Shown here in pieces: positions 14,588-23,475 of a stretch of 38,470 nucleotides of DNA. The notes under the pieces were generated by a model that ran no database searches, was not told where the DNA came from, and saw nothing but the letters and a program-made list of their open reading frames with translations. Position 1 is the stretch's first letter; every line of letters starts with the position of its first letter. A program made the position numbers and the translations under genes. The stretch comes from a virus, in IMG/VR virus record IMGVR_UViG_3300007542_000064, positions 1-38,470 of that record. One strand, written 5' to 3'.

Positions 14588-14599
14588 TATGTTGTCACC
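14588..14599 (+). promoter_or_regulatory. Candidate leaderless promoter for the right arm
   Basis: The 57-base gap between the divergent terminase and right-arm genes must hold both promoters. TATGTT (14588-14593) is followed by six bases and the ATG at 14600, which has no ribosome binding site. Transcription would then start at the AUG. No -35 match lies 16-18 bases upstream. No clear -10 is visible for the terminase side beyond a weak TATTCT. Confidence 0.4.
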
Positions 14600-14797
14600 A
14601 TGCCGAGACCCAAAATGCGGTTGACCGAGAAGTTGACGCAAATGCTTCCACGCTCAAGAGTTGTCAACCTTCTAATGCTATTATTTATAGTGCTTACCAG
14701 CGTAGGTGTTGCTCTTGTCGCCCCCTCGGCGGGTTGGGGCTTGGTCGTCGCTGGCGTAACGAGCGGCATATTCGGCTTCTTGCTGGGACTTGAGTAA
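14600..14797 (+). CDS. Small membrane protein
   Basis: A 65-residue protein with a basic N-terminus (MPRPKMRLTEKLTQMLPRSR) followed by two hydrophobic segments, about 22-41 (VNLLMLLFIVLTSVGVALVA) and 45-63 (GWGLVVAGVTSGIFGFLLGL). The turn is short, so it looks like a two-helix hairpin in the inner membrane. It ends two bases before the portal start. Size and shape resemble small holins, but no lysis gene is nearby and the head-gene context does not support that. A virion-associated or host-membrane role is equally possible. Confidence 0.6.
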   Translation: MPRPKMRLTEKLTQMLPRSRVVNLLMLLFIVLTSVGVALVAPSAGWGLVVAGVTSGIFGFLLGLE

Positions 14798-14799
14798 GT

Positions 14800-16788
14800 A
14801 TGGCTTGGAACTCAACGGAAAATAAGTCGCTTGGCGGCAACAGCGCCAGCAAGGCGGCGAGAGTCGGAGTTGGCGCACCTATCGCGAACAACCCGAACTA
14901 TGCGGGTCGAGCATACCGAGATCCGTGGGATATCGAGCGCGCCTACCGGGAGGGCATGGCGAAAGTTGTTTGGGTGTCTCGCTGCATCGATGCGATCGCC
15001 GGAAACCAAGCGCGCCTGCCAATTATTTTGCGCAAGGACAACGATCCCGAAGGTCAGATCGTAACCAAGTCGAAGGCCAAGAACTCTACGATTCTTGACA
15101 TTCTCAACACGAAGTCCAATATTGGCGAAAACTCGTTCGCGTTCCGCTACCGCCTTTCCTCACAGTTGCTGATGAGCACAAGGGGCGCATTTATCGAAAA
15201 AGTTCGCGGGCGAGACGGCAGGCTGATCGGCCTCAACCTCCTTCCCCCACAACACACCGCACCAATCCCCGACCCCAGAAACTTCGTGGCCGGATACGAA
15301 GTCCTGATGCCCAACGGCGACAAAATCATTATGAAACCCGACGATGTTGTCTGGGTCCGTCGCCCACACCCGTTGGACCCCTACCTGTCGATGACCCCGA
15401 TGGAGTCCGCTGGCGTAGCGATCGAAATCGAAAATCTAGCCAAACTGTACAACCGCAACTACCTGCTAAACGACGGTCGGCCCGGTGGCCTCCTCGTCCT
15501 CAAGGGCGACATTGACGAAGACGACAAAGCCGAACTTTCCAACCGGTTCCGCGGCAACCTCGGGCGCGTCGGAGGAACCACAGTCATCGCATCGGAAGAC
15601 GGCGTGGACTACGTGGACACCTCGTCAAATCCGCGAGACGCCGCGTACATCCAGATGCGGCAGATCACCAAAGAGGAAATTCTCGCCTCGTTCGGTGTTC
15701 CGGAGTCAGTTATCGGCAACGCTGCCGGACGAACATTCTCCAACGCGGCAGAGGAAATCCGTGTTTTCTGGATTGAAACCATGATGCCGCACCTTGAGCC
15801 GCTCGCCCGAGCGCTCGATGAACTCGATGATGAGCACTACATCGACTTCGACACCTCGGAAGTTCCAATTCTCGTCATCTACAAGCAAGAGCGCGAACAG
15901 TTCCTGCTGAACGAACTTCAACAGGGCCTTATTAGCCCCAACGAGTACAGGAGCGCGACCGGCAAGAAAAAGGTGAAGGGTGATCTCGCGGATTCTCTGC
16001 TGATGAACCCGAACCTAACCCCGATCGCCAACACCGAGAAAGAAATGCCCAAGCCCGAAGCGCAGATGGGTGGCGGTGCTCCCGGCATGCCCGGAATGCC
16101 CCCCGGCGCCCCCGGACAAGAGCCACCCGGACCGCCAGAAGCCGGAGGGATGGGTGAAGCGCCAGCCGGACCTCAGTTTGATCCCAACACCATGCAGGGT
16201 GCTCTCGCTGCCGAGCAGGGCGCGCCGCAGGCGGCAGTTGCACCAATGCCCGAAGGCCAACTCGCAGACCCAGCCTTCCGTGACGTTGAAACCAAGTCCG
16301 TTGACAGTTCTGACTTGGAGCGATGGACGCAGATTTTGGAGCGTACTGTCGAGCGAGTGATTGAGAGGCAGCAGCGGGTTGTGGCCGAGAAGGCGTTTGG
16401 CCAAAAGTGCCGCAAGGCCTTGATTGACGGCTCGCTAGACGTCTCAATGTTTATGCCGACGGACGTGTGGGAGAAGCAGTACGACGAGGACATTCGTCCT
16501 GTGTTGATGACGATCATGCGGGATTCGCGCGGCGAAAAGTCGGCGGAGCAGACCGAGGACATGGTTGTCGCTGCGAACGCCGCTCTGGCGAGGATTAAGT
16601 CGATCATTCATGAGAGCACATTGGATTTGGAGCGGGAAATCCGTTCTTCTCTCGGAATTTCGACACCTGAGATCCGTCTGACGGTCTTCAAGGCCGCTGT
16701 GACCAGCCATTTTGCCCATCTGTTGGGCAAGAAGCCAGCCGAGATTGCTGCCGCTGAGGCTAGGCGGGCTTGGACTTTACGTAAATAG
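14800..16788 (+). CDS. Portal protein (HK97-type) with extended C-terminus
   Basis: A 662-residue protein. Residues 40-400 form the portal core: AYREGMAKVVWVSRCIDAIAGNQA, LLMSTRGAFIEKVRGRDGRLIGL, PDDVVWVRRPHPLDPYLSMTP, a NRNYLLNDGRPGGLLVLKGD wing segment and FGVPESVIGNAAGRTFSNAAE. The portal forms the dodecameric ring through which DNA enters and leaves the head. Residues about 422-460 are Gly/Pro/Met-rich and disordered. Residues 500-662 form an added helical domain (ERVIERQQRVVAEKAF... ALARIKSIIHESTLDLEREI), longer than in simple portals and likely facing the capsid interior or scaffold. The last codons overlap the first copy of the palindromic repeat. Confidence 0.93.
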   Translation: MAWNSTENKSLGGNSASKAARVGVGAPIANNPNYAGRAYRDPWDIERAYREGMAKVVWVSRCIDAIAGNQARLPIILRKDNDPEGQIVTKSKAKNSTILDILNTKSNIGENSFAFRYRLSSQLLMSTRGAFIEKVRGRDGRLIGLNLLPPQHTAPIPDPRNFVAGYEVLMPNGDKIIMKPDDVVWVRRPHPLDPYLSMTPMESAGVAIEIENLAKLYNRNYLLNDGRPGGLLVLKGDIDEDDKAELSNRFRGNLGRVGGTTVIASEDGVDYVDTSSNPRDAAYIQMRQITKEEILASFGVPESVIGNAAGRTFSNAAEEIRVFWIETMMPHLEPLARALDELDDEHYIDFDTSEVPILVIYKQEREQFLLNELQQGLISPNEYRSATGKKKVKGDLADSLLMNPNLTPIANTEKEMPKPEAQMGGGAPGMPGMPPGAPGQEPPGPPEAGGMGEAPAGPQFDPNTMQGALAAEQGAPQAAVAPMPEGQLADPAFRDVETKSVDSSDLERWTQILERTVERVIERQQRVVAEKAFGQKCRKALIDGSLDVSMFMPTDVWEKQYDEDIRPVLMTIMRDSRGEKSAEQTEDMVVAANAALARIKSIIHESTLDLEREIRSSLGISTPEIRLTVFKAAVTSHFAHLLGKKPAEIAAAEARRAWTLRK

Positions 16789-16809
16789 GCGATGAGTTTA
16801 CGTAAATAG
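16776..16809 (+). repeat. Tandem palindromic 13-bp repeat, operator-like
   Basis: TTTACGTAAATAG occurs at 16776-16788 and again at 16797-16809, each containing the perfect palindrome TTTACGTAAA. Centres are 21 bases apart, two turns of the helix, so both face the same side. The first copy supplies the portal stop codon (TAG). The pair lies about 47 bases upstream of a TATGAT -10-like hexamer and 77 bases before the protease gene. That fits binding of a dimeric regulator. No identical third copy was noticed in the window. Confidence 0.6.
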
Positions 16810-16855
16810 CGGCTTTTGCTGCCCATAGTTGCAATAGCCCCATGCTCCGGTCGTT

Positions 16856-16861
16856 TATGAT
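16856..16861 (+). promoter_or_regulatory. Candidate -10 box for the protease gene
   Basis: TATGAT matches TATAAT at five of six positions and lies 24 bases before the start codon, leaving room for an AAGGAG ribosome site. No good -35 is present at 16-18 bases, which may mean activator dependence, with the tandem palindromes upstream as a possible binding site. Confidence 0.35.
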
Positions 16862-16885
16862 GTACTTTGAGCAAGGAGCGTCAAG

Positions 16886-19800
16886 ATGCCCGAAACAGAG
16901 ATCGACGACATCGAATTCAAGGCGGCACCAGCAGGACAAGTATCCGTTTCCGCAAAAGGAATCGTCGAATGCTTCGTCGCCGGGATCGGTAACAAAGACA
17001 GCGTGGGCGACATCTGCGCTCCGGGAGCCTTCAACGGCAGCCTGAAGCGACGCAAGCCGCGCGTCGTTTGGGGCCACAACTGGAATGACCCCATCGGCAA
17101 AGTCCTTGAAATCTATGAGGTTCCGGCGTCAGATCCGCGGCTTCCAGAGAAGATGAAGCGAGCCGGTATCGGCGGACTCTACGCAAAGGTTCAGTTCAAC
17201 CTGAACTCAGAAAAGGGTCGCGAGGCTTTCGCCAACGTGCAGTTCTTTGGTCTTGAGCAGGAATGGTCGATCGGTTACAAAACTCTCGACGCTGTCTTCG
17301 ACCCGGCAAAACAGGCCAACGTGCTCAAAGAAGTCGAACTTTATGAGGTCAGCCCAGTTCTCCACGGAGCCAACCAACTCACTGGCACGATCTCCATCAA
17401 AGGCGCCAAGCAGAAACTTAAAGATCCGAAGGGCGGCCTGACTGCTGCCGGAAGGCGCCACTTTGCCCGCAGTGAAGGCGCCAACCTCAAGCCCGGGGTC
17501 AAGGGGCCTGCCGACACTCCGCAAAAGATGCGGCGCAAAGGCTCGTTCTTGACGCGATTCTTCACCAACCCGTCAGGTCCAATGAAGAAGCCAAACGGCA
17601 AGCCGACCCGTCTCGCCCTTTCCGCTGCCGCTTGGGGTGAACCCGTTCCCCAGAACGCTAGCGACGCAGCCAAACTTGCCGCGAAGGGACGCCGCCTTCT
17701 TGACCGTTACGAAAACGCGAAAAAGAAAGATGCGGACTGGTTCGACGACGACATCGACTTCAGCGATTTTGAGGCCTATTTCGCAGAGGAGTTTGTCGAG
17801 ATGAAGTCCGATGACGCATGGTGGGACTTTGTCGATTTTGACGATTTCGACGAGAAGGGCCACATGATGATGCGCATGATCCCCGTGCGCAAGCCAGAGC
17901 CTCAACGCGACATCTTCGCCGAGGGCGAGGCCCGGCCGCTGAGCCCGGAGAAGCGCAACAACTTGGAAATGGAAATCGCCTCTCGGGTTCAGGCTCCAAT
18001 CAAGTTGCTGTCCGCTACCGAAAATCTTGTCGTTTTTGTCAAGATGAAACCTGACGGTTCAAAGCGTTTCTACCGCCTCCCGTACCACTGGGACGTTGAG
18101 ACCTCGCAATACATGTTCGGGAAGCCCGAACGAGTCATGCCGAGGATGTCGTGGGAGCCGATGCAACCAACAAACATCGTGGTTCCTCAGCAGATGCCTT
18201 CGATGCCGATGCGCGTCAAGCCAAGCGACGCTACGAGCCGCGCCTACCTCGGCCCGAAACCCGAGCCAACAATGGCCAACGTCTTCCAGTCATGGGAAAA
18301 AGACGAAGACGACGAGGAAAAGTCACTCGAATACATGACGTCCTACACCGGCTTCGAAACCGACGCCCACTACAACACGATGGTTGAGTGCTCACCAGAA
18401 CAAGCGTTCTACGTCAAGTCGGCGCTTGATCCGATCCTTGAGTATTACGACGTCCAAGCCGAAGTGACCGAAGAAGGAGTCAAGTTCCTTGGTGGGGTGA
18501 GTGACGACTTCGTCGATGCGGTCCACAACGCGAGCAAGCATTTTTTTGGCGGTGGTTCAAAAAAAGCACTTAGGTCCCTACGGGGGCTGACCGCACGTTT
18601 CGATCCAAACGCAATCGACGGCGACGAGGACGGTCTGGTACAGGAAGGTACGCCTTTCGAACGTCCTGCCACGCCCAGAGTTCCGTCCAAGCCACGGATG
18701 ATGGATGCGAAACCGACGGTAAATGAAGTCGCTGAAGGGATGCGCTCCTCCCGGGCAAGGGACACATCACGTTTGTTCCAAATGGACCGGAAGCAACTGG
18801 AAGCGGAAATTGACGATGCGGTAGACGAAGCGAAAAGCATCGTTGAGCAGATGAAGAAGGACTTCCCGAACAGCAAGTTTGACAACTATTGGCTGATGAG
18901 CAAACTTGATGGCTCGTATAAAGACCTTGATCGTCGACGTCTTGCGAATCTGATCGTGGCAATGGATGGCAAGGGTGTCAAGGATCGCGACGCAGATGTG
19001 GACGAGTTCCTCCGAGAGTACGAAAACTCTTTTCTTTCTGACCTCGGGCGACTTCAAGACGCAGAGGACCGCATTCAAAGTCTTCGTAGTCACGTCGAAG
19101 ATGTGCAGGAAATGCTGTACGACGCATCCGACAGGGAGAAAGACAGCAAAAACAATATTGACGAGATCACGAAACGGATGCAGCAAATCCAACGGTCGCT
19201 GCGCATGTCCGACGAAGAACTCGAACAACTTCAAGAATCCGACGATGTTGTGCGCGCCGCAGATCGGTGGATGGTAAGCAACTTTGACCCTGACCAAATC
19301 GAAGAGCGCATGGTTCCCAGCACAATCGCGGAACTGATTGACACATTCAATGAGATCGAGCAGGCCAAAATTGACGGCAAATATGCCGAACAGGACCGCG
19401 AATGGGCAGAATCCGCGATCGGCAAACTTGACGAAGTTGCCGCATCGCTAAAGGACCCAAAGTGGGGATACCGGGATAATGACCCGTTCTTTGACCCCAA
19501 GCGTCTCGATGAGGCTAAGCGTAAAATTAGTGCCCTTCGATCGGAAATGCCGTCAGGCGGTCGAGGAGGCATGGCGTCTCGTCGCAACGGCGGAAACATC
19601 CAACTCGGTATCCCAGCAAGAGACGCAATCCGTCATGCCGAAACTCTTTACGAGTATGCGGAGCGGCCCGACGTCGACGAGGTGAGTCGCAGGCTTCTGA
19701 ACAACGTCGCCGATGGAATCGATCCGGGTGATGGTCCCAGCATGGTTGAACGGGCCGCTCTCCAGCAGACAATCGATCTTTTGAACTACGGGATTGCTGA

Positions 19801-21811
19801 CGACGACTCTGGGGCGCTGCTTGAAACCGCGGAATATTTGGAGCGCATCAAGAACGGCGCGAAAAACGGGATGTGGGTTGACAGCAGTGTTGACCCGGCG
19901 AAGAAGCAAATCAACTCTATGTCGTCTCGAAGCAATGTTCGGATTCCGGACAGTGGCGTGTCGCTTAAGATCAGCGACGACGAGCGTGGCGACATTCGGC
20001 GTGTGCTTGAGAAAAACAAGAAAATGTGGCAGGGGATCCCAGCCATTTCCGAGTACGACAAGTGGCTTCAGGGTTCGTCCGACAAGATGCCCGCCGATTT
20101 GGCTAGACGAGTTGTCGCTGGCATGAATGATATGGCCAAGCGGAATGAAAACCGTGATTTCCCGAACGAGTTGATGGCAGCGAAAGACTTCATCGATCTT
20201 GCAGCGCTCGCGCCCAATGGCGTCTACGAGTCATCGAACTTCAAGAAGGGCGGCGGTTTGCGTAGTTCCCGCCCAACACCTGCTGGCATGACACCACGAA
20301 ACTTGAGTGACCTTTTGTCATGGGGTCAGACGGAGGGCGACGCACCTATTCGTGACCGATTCTCAGGTCTGTCGGTGGCTGACGTGTCACCGAAGGGTTG
20401 GGCTGTTCTCGATGGTGCCCGAGGCATGCGCTCAGAGCGTGGTTCCGGCGCTCCGACGCCGGAGCGTTCAACGGTCGATGCCGGTAAAGCAACGCAGCGA
20501 GGCCGACCTGTGGGTACTGACATACAGGATACGCGACTCAAGGGCAAGAAGTGGGATGACATCAAACCCGACAACTGGGATGAGTTGACATTAGATCAAC
20601 AGTTTGACGATCTTTACGCACTTTACTCCCCGAAAAAGTCCGGTCTCCGAGAGGCTGATTTCCAGCGTTTGCAAAAGCAGATCTTGGAAGAAATGGACCG
20701 TGAGGAGCGCAAGGAGGCGCGTCGCGCACGCAGACGTCAATTTGCGTCCGAAATTGAGTCTGGCCAGAGGCAGGTTCCTTCTCAGGCTAGACAAGTCGAG
20801 GACGCAGATGCTCGGGCGGCGAGAGAAGAAGCAGAGGCTCAGCAGACTCTCAACGAATTGCGCATGACCCCGGAGGATGCGGCTAAGGCTCGCAGGAAAG
20901 ATATGACCAAACTTGAGCGTCGGATTGCCGGTAACGGTAGCCGAATCTCGGATGCGTTGAATGACGGGGATGCTGGCGACTCGCATCGTGACTTCTGGGA
21001 CGCGGCCAGCGACATTCTTAACGAATCGGATGATTTGACGTTTAGCCAAATCGAGTCACTTTTGGCCACAACGGACGATTATCTGGACGAGTTCCGTGGA
21101 AGCGACATGACGGCAAGCGAGTCGGCGAGCATTCAGGGTGCTGACGGACTGAAGAATCTCCTAGAGGAGATGATGACCAAGTATTCGGGTGATCCGAATA
21201 TGGAGCGCGGAGACTCGACGGCGGCCCTGCGACCCGGCGGTGTTGACGAAAATGATATTCCCAATACCGGCACCGATGCTGCCCGCTTCCTATCGGACGG
21301 CGGTATGCGGTCATTCCGCAACTACAAGCCGAGCGCCACGGTTGAAAATTATGTCGCGGCCAGAAGTTCAAGTGGTATGCGTTCGGCCAAGGCGGGCCGG
21401 ACACAAATCGTTGATGAAGCCACGTTCTTTGCGGATGTTGAGCGTTCACTTAGCAAGGAAATCACCGAGGCTGGCAAAAATAACGATGCTGCGACCATTC
21501 GCGGCCTCAACCTGCTCCAGTCGATTATGCGGCGTCAAGAATCGGGCAAAACAGGTTCCAAGCGGACAAATGTTGGGACGATTACGGTGACCCAAGAGGA
21601 AGTAGACCAGATCTTGGATGCACTTATGGTTGTTCTTGATCGTCAAATGGACATCGATGGTTCACGAATCGACATGTTTGCGAAAATGATCGAAAAATTT
21701 GCCCAAGCGGCGATGTCGACATTTGTTGACAAAACCACGGAGGAAATCACAAGCAGGACACAACAGCGAACCAACTCTCAGGGTCGCACAGTTGACGTTC
21801 CGAATAATTGA
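16886..21811 (+). CDS. Prohead protease fused to a 1450-residue multi-domain tail
   Basis: A 1641-residue protein with an AAGGAG ribosome site. Residues 15-172 are an HK97-type (U35) prohead protease with His64 in VVWGHNW, Ser128 in EWSIGYKT and Glu154 in ELYEVSPVLHGAN. Residues about 182-283 (GGLTAAGRRHFARSEGANLK, then RRKGSFLTRFF and RLALSAAAWGEPVP) match a DUF6321-type phage domain. An acidic Trp/Phe/Asp region follows, then an EF-hand-like loop at 572-590 (FDPNAIDGDEDGLVQEGT). The rest, about 620-1640, is mostly charged coiled coil. [M/L]RS-x-[R/K] motifs occur at 562, 618, 1124, 1180, 1473 and 1497. Normal prohead proteases are 150-250 residues, so this is an exceptional fusion, possibly a self-processing scaffold-protease. 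Confidence 0.88.
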   Translation: MPETEIDDIEFKAAPAGQVSVSAKGIVECFVAGIGNKDSVGDICAPGAFNGSLKRRKPRVVWGHNWNDPIGKVLEIYEVPASDPRLPEKMKRAGIGGLYAKVQFNLNSEKGREAFANVQFFGLEQEWSIGYKTLDAVFDPAKQANVLKEVELYEVSPVLHGANQLTGTISIKGAKQKLKDPKGGLTAAGRRHFARSEGANLKPGVKGPADTPQKMRRKGSFLTRFFTNPSGPMKKPNGKPTRLALSAAAWGEPVPQNASDAAKLAAKGRRLLDRYENAKKKDADWFDDDIDFSDFEAYFAEEFVEMKSDDAWWDFVDFDDFDEKGHMMMRMIPVRKPEPQRDIFAEGEARPLSPEKRNNLEMEIASRVQAPIKLLSATENLVVFVKMKPDGSKRFYRLPYHWDVETSQYMFGKPERVMPRMSWEPMQPTNIVVPQQMPSMPMRVKPSDATSRAYLGPKPEPTMANVFQSWEKDEDDEEKSLEYMTSYTGFETDAHYNTMVECSPEQAFYVKSALDPILEYYDVQAEVTEEGVKFLGGVSDDFVDAVHNASKHFFGGGSKKALRSLRGLTARFDPNAIDGDEDGLVQEGTPFERPATPRVPSKPRMMDAKPTVNEVAEGMRSSRARDTSRLFQMDRKQLEAEIDDAVDEAKSIVEQMKKDFPNSKFDNYWLMSKLDGSYKDLDRRRLANLIVAMDGKGVKDRDADVDEFLREYENSFLSDLGRLQDAEDRIQSLRSHVEDVQEMLYDASDREKDSKNNIDEITKRMQQIQRSLRMSDEELEQLQESDDVVRAADRWMVSNFDPDQIEERMVPSTIAELIDTFNEIEQAKIDGKYAEQDREWAESAIGKLDEVAASLKDPKWGYRDNDPFFDPKRLDEAKRKISALRSEMPSGGRGGMASRRNGGNIQLGIPARDAIRHAETLYEYAERPDVDEVSRRLLNNVADGIDPGDGPSMVERAALQQTIDLLNYGIADDDSGALLETAEYLERIKNGAKNGMWVDSSVDPAKKQINSMSSRSNVRIPDSGVSLKISDDERGDIRRVLEKNKKMWQGIPAISEYDKWLQGSSDKMPADLARRVVAGMNDMAKRNENRDFPNELMAAKDFIDLAALAPNGVYESSNFKKGGGLRSSRPTPAGMTPRNLSDLLSWGQTEGDAPIRDRFSGLSVADVSPKGWAVLDGARGMRSERGSGAPTPERSTVDAGKATQRGRPVGTDIQDTRLKGKKWDDIKPDNWDELTLDQQFDDLYALYSPKKSGLREADFQRLQKQILEEMDREERKEARRARRRQFASEIESGQRQVPSQARQVEDADARAAREEAEAQQTLNELRMTPEDAAKARRKDMTKLERRIAGNGSRISDALNDGDAGDSHRDFWDAASDILNESDDLTFSQIESLLATTDDYLDEFRGSDMTASESASIQGADGLKNLLEEMMTKYSGDPNMERGDSTAALRPGGVDENDIPNTGTDAARFLSDGGMRSFRNYKPSATVENYVAARSSSGMRSAKAGRTQIVDEATFFADVERSLSKEITEAGKNNDAATIRGLNLLQSIMRRQESGKTGSKRTNVGTITVTQEEVDQILDALMVVLDRQMDIDGSRIDMFAKMIEKFAQAAMSTFVDKTTEEITSRTQQRTNSQGRTVDVPNN

Positions 21812-21856
21812 TTTGGCGTGATTACTCCACGGCCTGCGCTAAATCTAGGGTACAAT

Positions 21857-21885
21857 TTGTCAAACGGTCCTCAAACAAATAAATC
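21857..21885 (+). promoter_or_regulatory. Candidate promoter in the 180-base gap before the acidic head protein
   Basis: TTGTCA (21857-21862) matches five of six -35 bases. After 17 bases comes TAAATC (21880-21885), a weak -10. Just upstream lies GGTACAAT (21849-21856), identical to the element before the 135-residue tail-region gene. The gap 21812-21991 also holds GCATGACATGC (21896-21906), a short inverted repeat. A separate promoter would make sense for an abundant head component. Which hexamers are used is uncertain. Confidence 0.35.
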
Positions 21886-21991
21886 GGTTACCTCTGCATG
21901 ACATGCTTCATAGCGAGCACAATGCCATGCTAAGGTTTCGGTGACCCAACGGGTTTCCCACAAGAAGACGCAATACAAGGAGCCAAGCCCC

Positions 21992-23452
21992 ATGAGTTAT
22001 GACGAGAAGGCAGTTGTCAAAATCGACGCTGACGGCGACGTACTTAAATGCGCCAAAGGCATGGACTCCGGGGAGTGCGGCTATAAGGCTGGCGCCAAGG
22101 TCTGTGGCAAATGTGGCGCTATGTCTGTCGCCATGAAGATGGTCCCTGTTTCCGACGAGGAAATGGAAGAGATTGACGACGAGGACGAACTCGTCAAAAA
22201 GGCGCTCGCTGCCGTCGAGGGAATGGACTCCGACGAGGACGAGGAAGACGACGAGGACGAAGAGGACGAGGAGATGGCTCCTCCGAAGATGATGGGCAAG
22301 AAGAAGCCCCTCATGTACAAGGCGTCCGATGACGACATGGAAATGGACGACGAGGACGACGAGGAGGAGGACGAGGACGAGGACGCCGAGGAGGAGACCC
22401 CCGTCGAGGCGTCCGACACCCCGACCCCCGACTCCGACATGGCTGACGACGAGGAAGAGGACGACGAGGAAGAGGAAGAGGACGAAGAGGAAGCCCCCAT
22501 GGGCAAGGGATGGATGGGTGACGCCCGCAAGCGCCGCCTCCAGACCATGGGCAAGAAGAGCGCTGACGTCGGTGCTCGCGGATTCCTCTGCGCCATCGAC
22601 CGCAAGGTGTACCCCGGTTCCTCCTCCATGTGTGACGACTGCCCGGGCGGATGCATCGCCGAGAAGGGCATGCCGGGCCTGATCGAGATCGAAGGCAAAG
22701 CGGAGAACGAGTTCAACGGAACTGTCATTGACTCTGGCTACTCGCAGAGCAGCGACATCTTCGTTGTCGATCTTCAGGTCAAGGATGGCCGAGCGATCGA
22801 AGTCTTCATGGAAGGCTCGACAGGTGAGGTTCTTGGCTTCCATCGTCTCGACGACTCTGTGTTTGAGCAGAAGTCGCTGCACGACTCGACCGATTTGGTT
22901 GACTTCAATGAGGCGTGCGACATTGCTGTCAAGAGCCTTGAGGGCGTCGACGGAACGGTGACCGCCGTTGAGCCCGACTCATTCGAAGGATTCGACTGCT
23001 ACGCGGTTGAGATCGATGGCATCGACGGAAAGTCCTACGATGTTTTTGTCGCTCTCGACGGCGAGGTTCTCGGTGTGGATGCCTACGAGCCAGATGAGGT
23101 CGAAGAGATTGAGGCGGAGGCCGCCGAGATCGCCCTGAAGCGTGCCTTCAACGAGGAGCAGCGCGAAGAGATGGCGAAGGAAGGCATGGCCCTTCCTGAC
23201 GGTTCGTTCCCCATCTCCAATGTTGACGATCTCCGTAACGCCATCATGGCGCATGGTCGGGCGTCCGACAAGGAGAAGGCGAAGCGTCACATTATGAAGC
23301 GCGCGCGTGAGATGGGCAAGGAAAACATGATTCCTGCCGCTTGGGTGACTGGCAAGAAGGACGCTGAAATCAGCGACGGCGAGTTCATGAGGTCTCTCAT
23401 GGAGTTCGAAATGCTGGTCGGCGAGGACGGCGACGACAACGGTCTCGACTGA
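21992..23452 (+). CDS. Acidic Cys-rich head-associated protein with PepSY-like repeats
   Basis: A 486-residue protein. I start at the ATG at 21992, 8 bases after AAGGAG; an upstream in-frame GTG at 21941 lacks a site. Cys20, 29, 38 and 41 form a zinc-ribbon-like N-terminus. Residues about 45-168 are a highly acidic Asp/Glu tract. A second Cys cluster (200, 214, 217, 221; SMCDDCPGGC) is followed by two PepSY-like alpha/beta units (about 240-385, e.g. EACDIAVKSLEG and YDVFVALDGEVLGVD). Residues 387-451 resemble DUF6582 (GMALPDGSFPISNVDDLRNA). Position after the protease suggests a scaffold or packaged protein. The acidic tract could mimic DNA or bind Arg-rich partners. Confidence 0.75.
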   Translation: MSYDEKAVVKIDADGDVLKCAKGMDSGECGYKAGAKVCGKCGAMSVAMKMVPVSDEEMEEIDDEDELVKKALAAVEGMDSDEDEEDDEDEEDEEMAPPKMMGKKKPLMYKASDDDMEMDDEDDEEEDEDEDAEEETPVEASDTPTPDSDMADDEEEDDEEEEEDEEEAPMGKGWMGDARKRRLQTMGKKSADVGARGFLCAIDRKVYPGSSSMCDDCPGGCIAEKGMPGLIEIEGKAENEFNGTVIDSGYSQSSDIFVVDLQVKDGRAIEVFMEGSTGEVLGFHRLDDSVFEQKSLHDSTDLVDFNEACDIAVKSLEGVDGTVTAVEPDSFEGFDCYAVEIDGIDGKSYDVFVALDGEVLGVDAYEPDEVEEIEAEAAEIALKRAFNEEQREEMAKEGMALPDGSFPISNVDDLRNAIMAHGRASDKEKAKRHIMKRAREMGKENMIPAAWVTGKKDAEISDGEFMRSLMEFEMLVGEDGDDNGLD

Positions 23453-23475
23453 GGGCCGGGAAAGAGAGGGTCCAA

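Noticed and set aside
14600-14797. Holin
   Set aside because: Two short hydrophobic segments alone are not enough, and no endolysin or other lysis gene is nearby.
21941-21991. Upstream GTG start for the acidic head protein
   Set aside because: No ribosome site precedes it and the added residues look unrelated; the ATG at 21992 has AAGGAG 8 bases upstream.
21908-22882. Long minus-strand frames rich in Ser, Val, Leu and His opposite the acidic protein
   Set aside because: They arise from the GAC/GAG repeats of the acidic tract read in reverse; they are low-complexity shadows.
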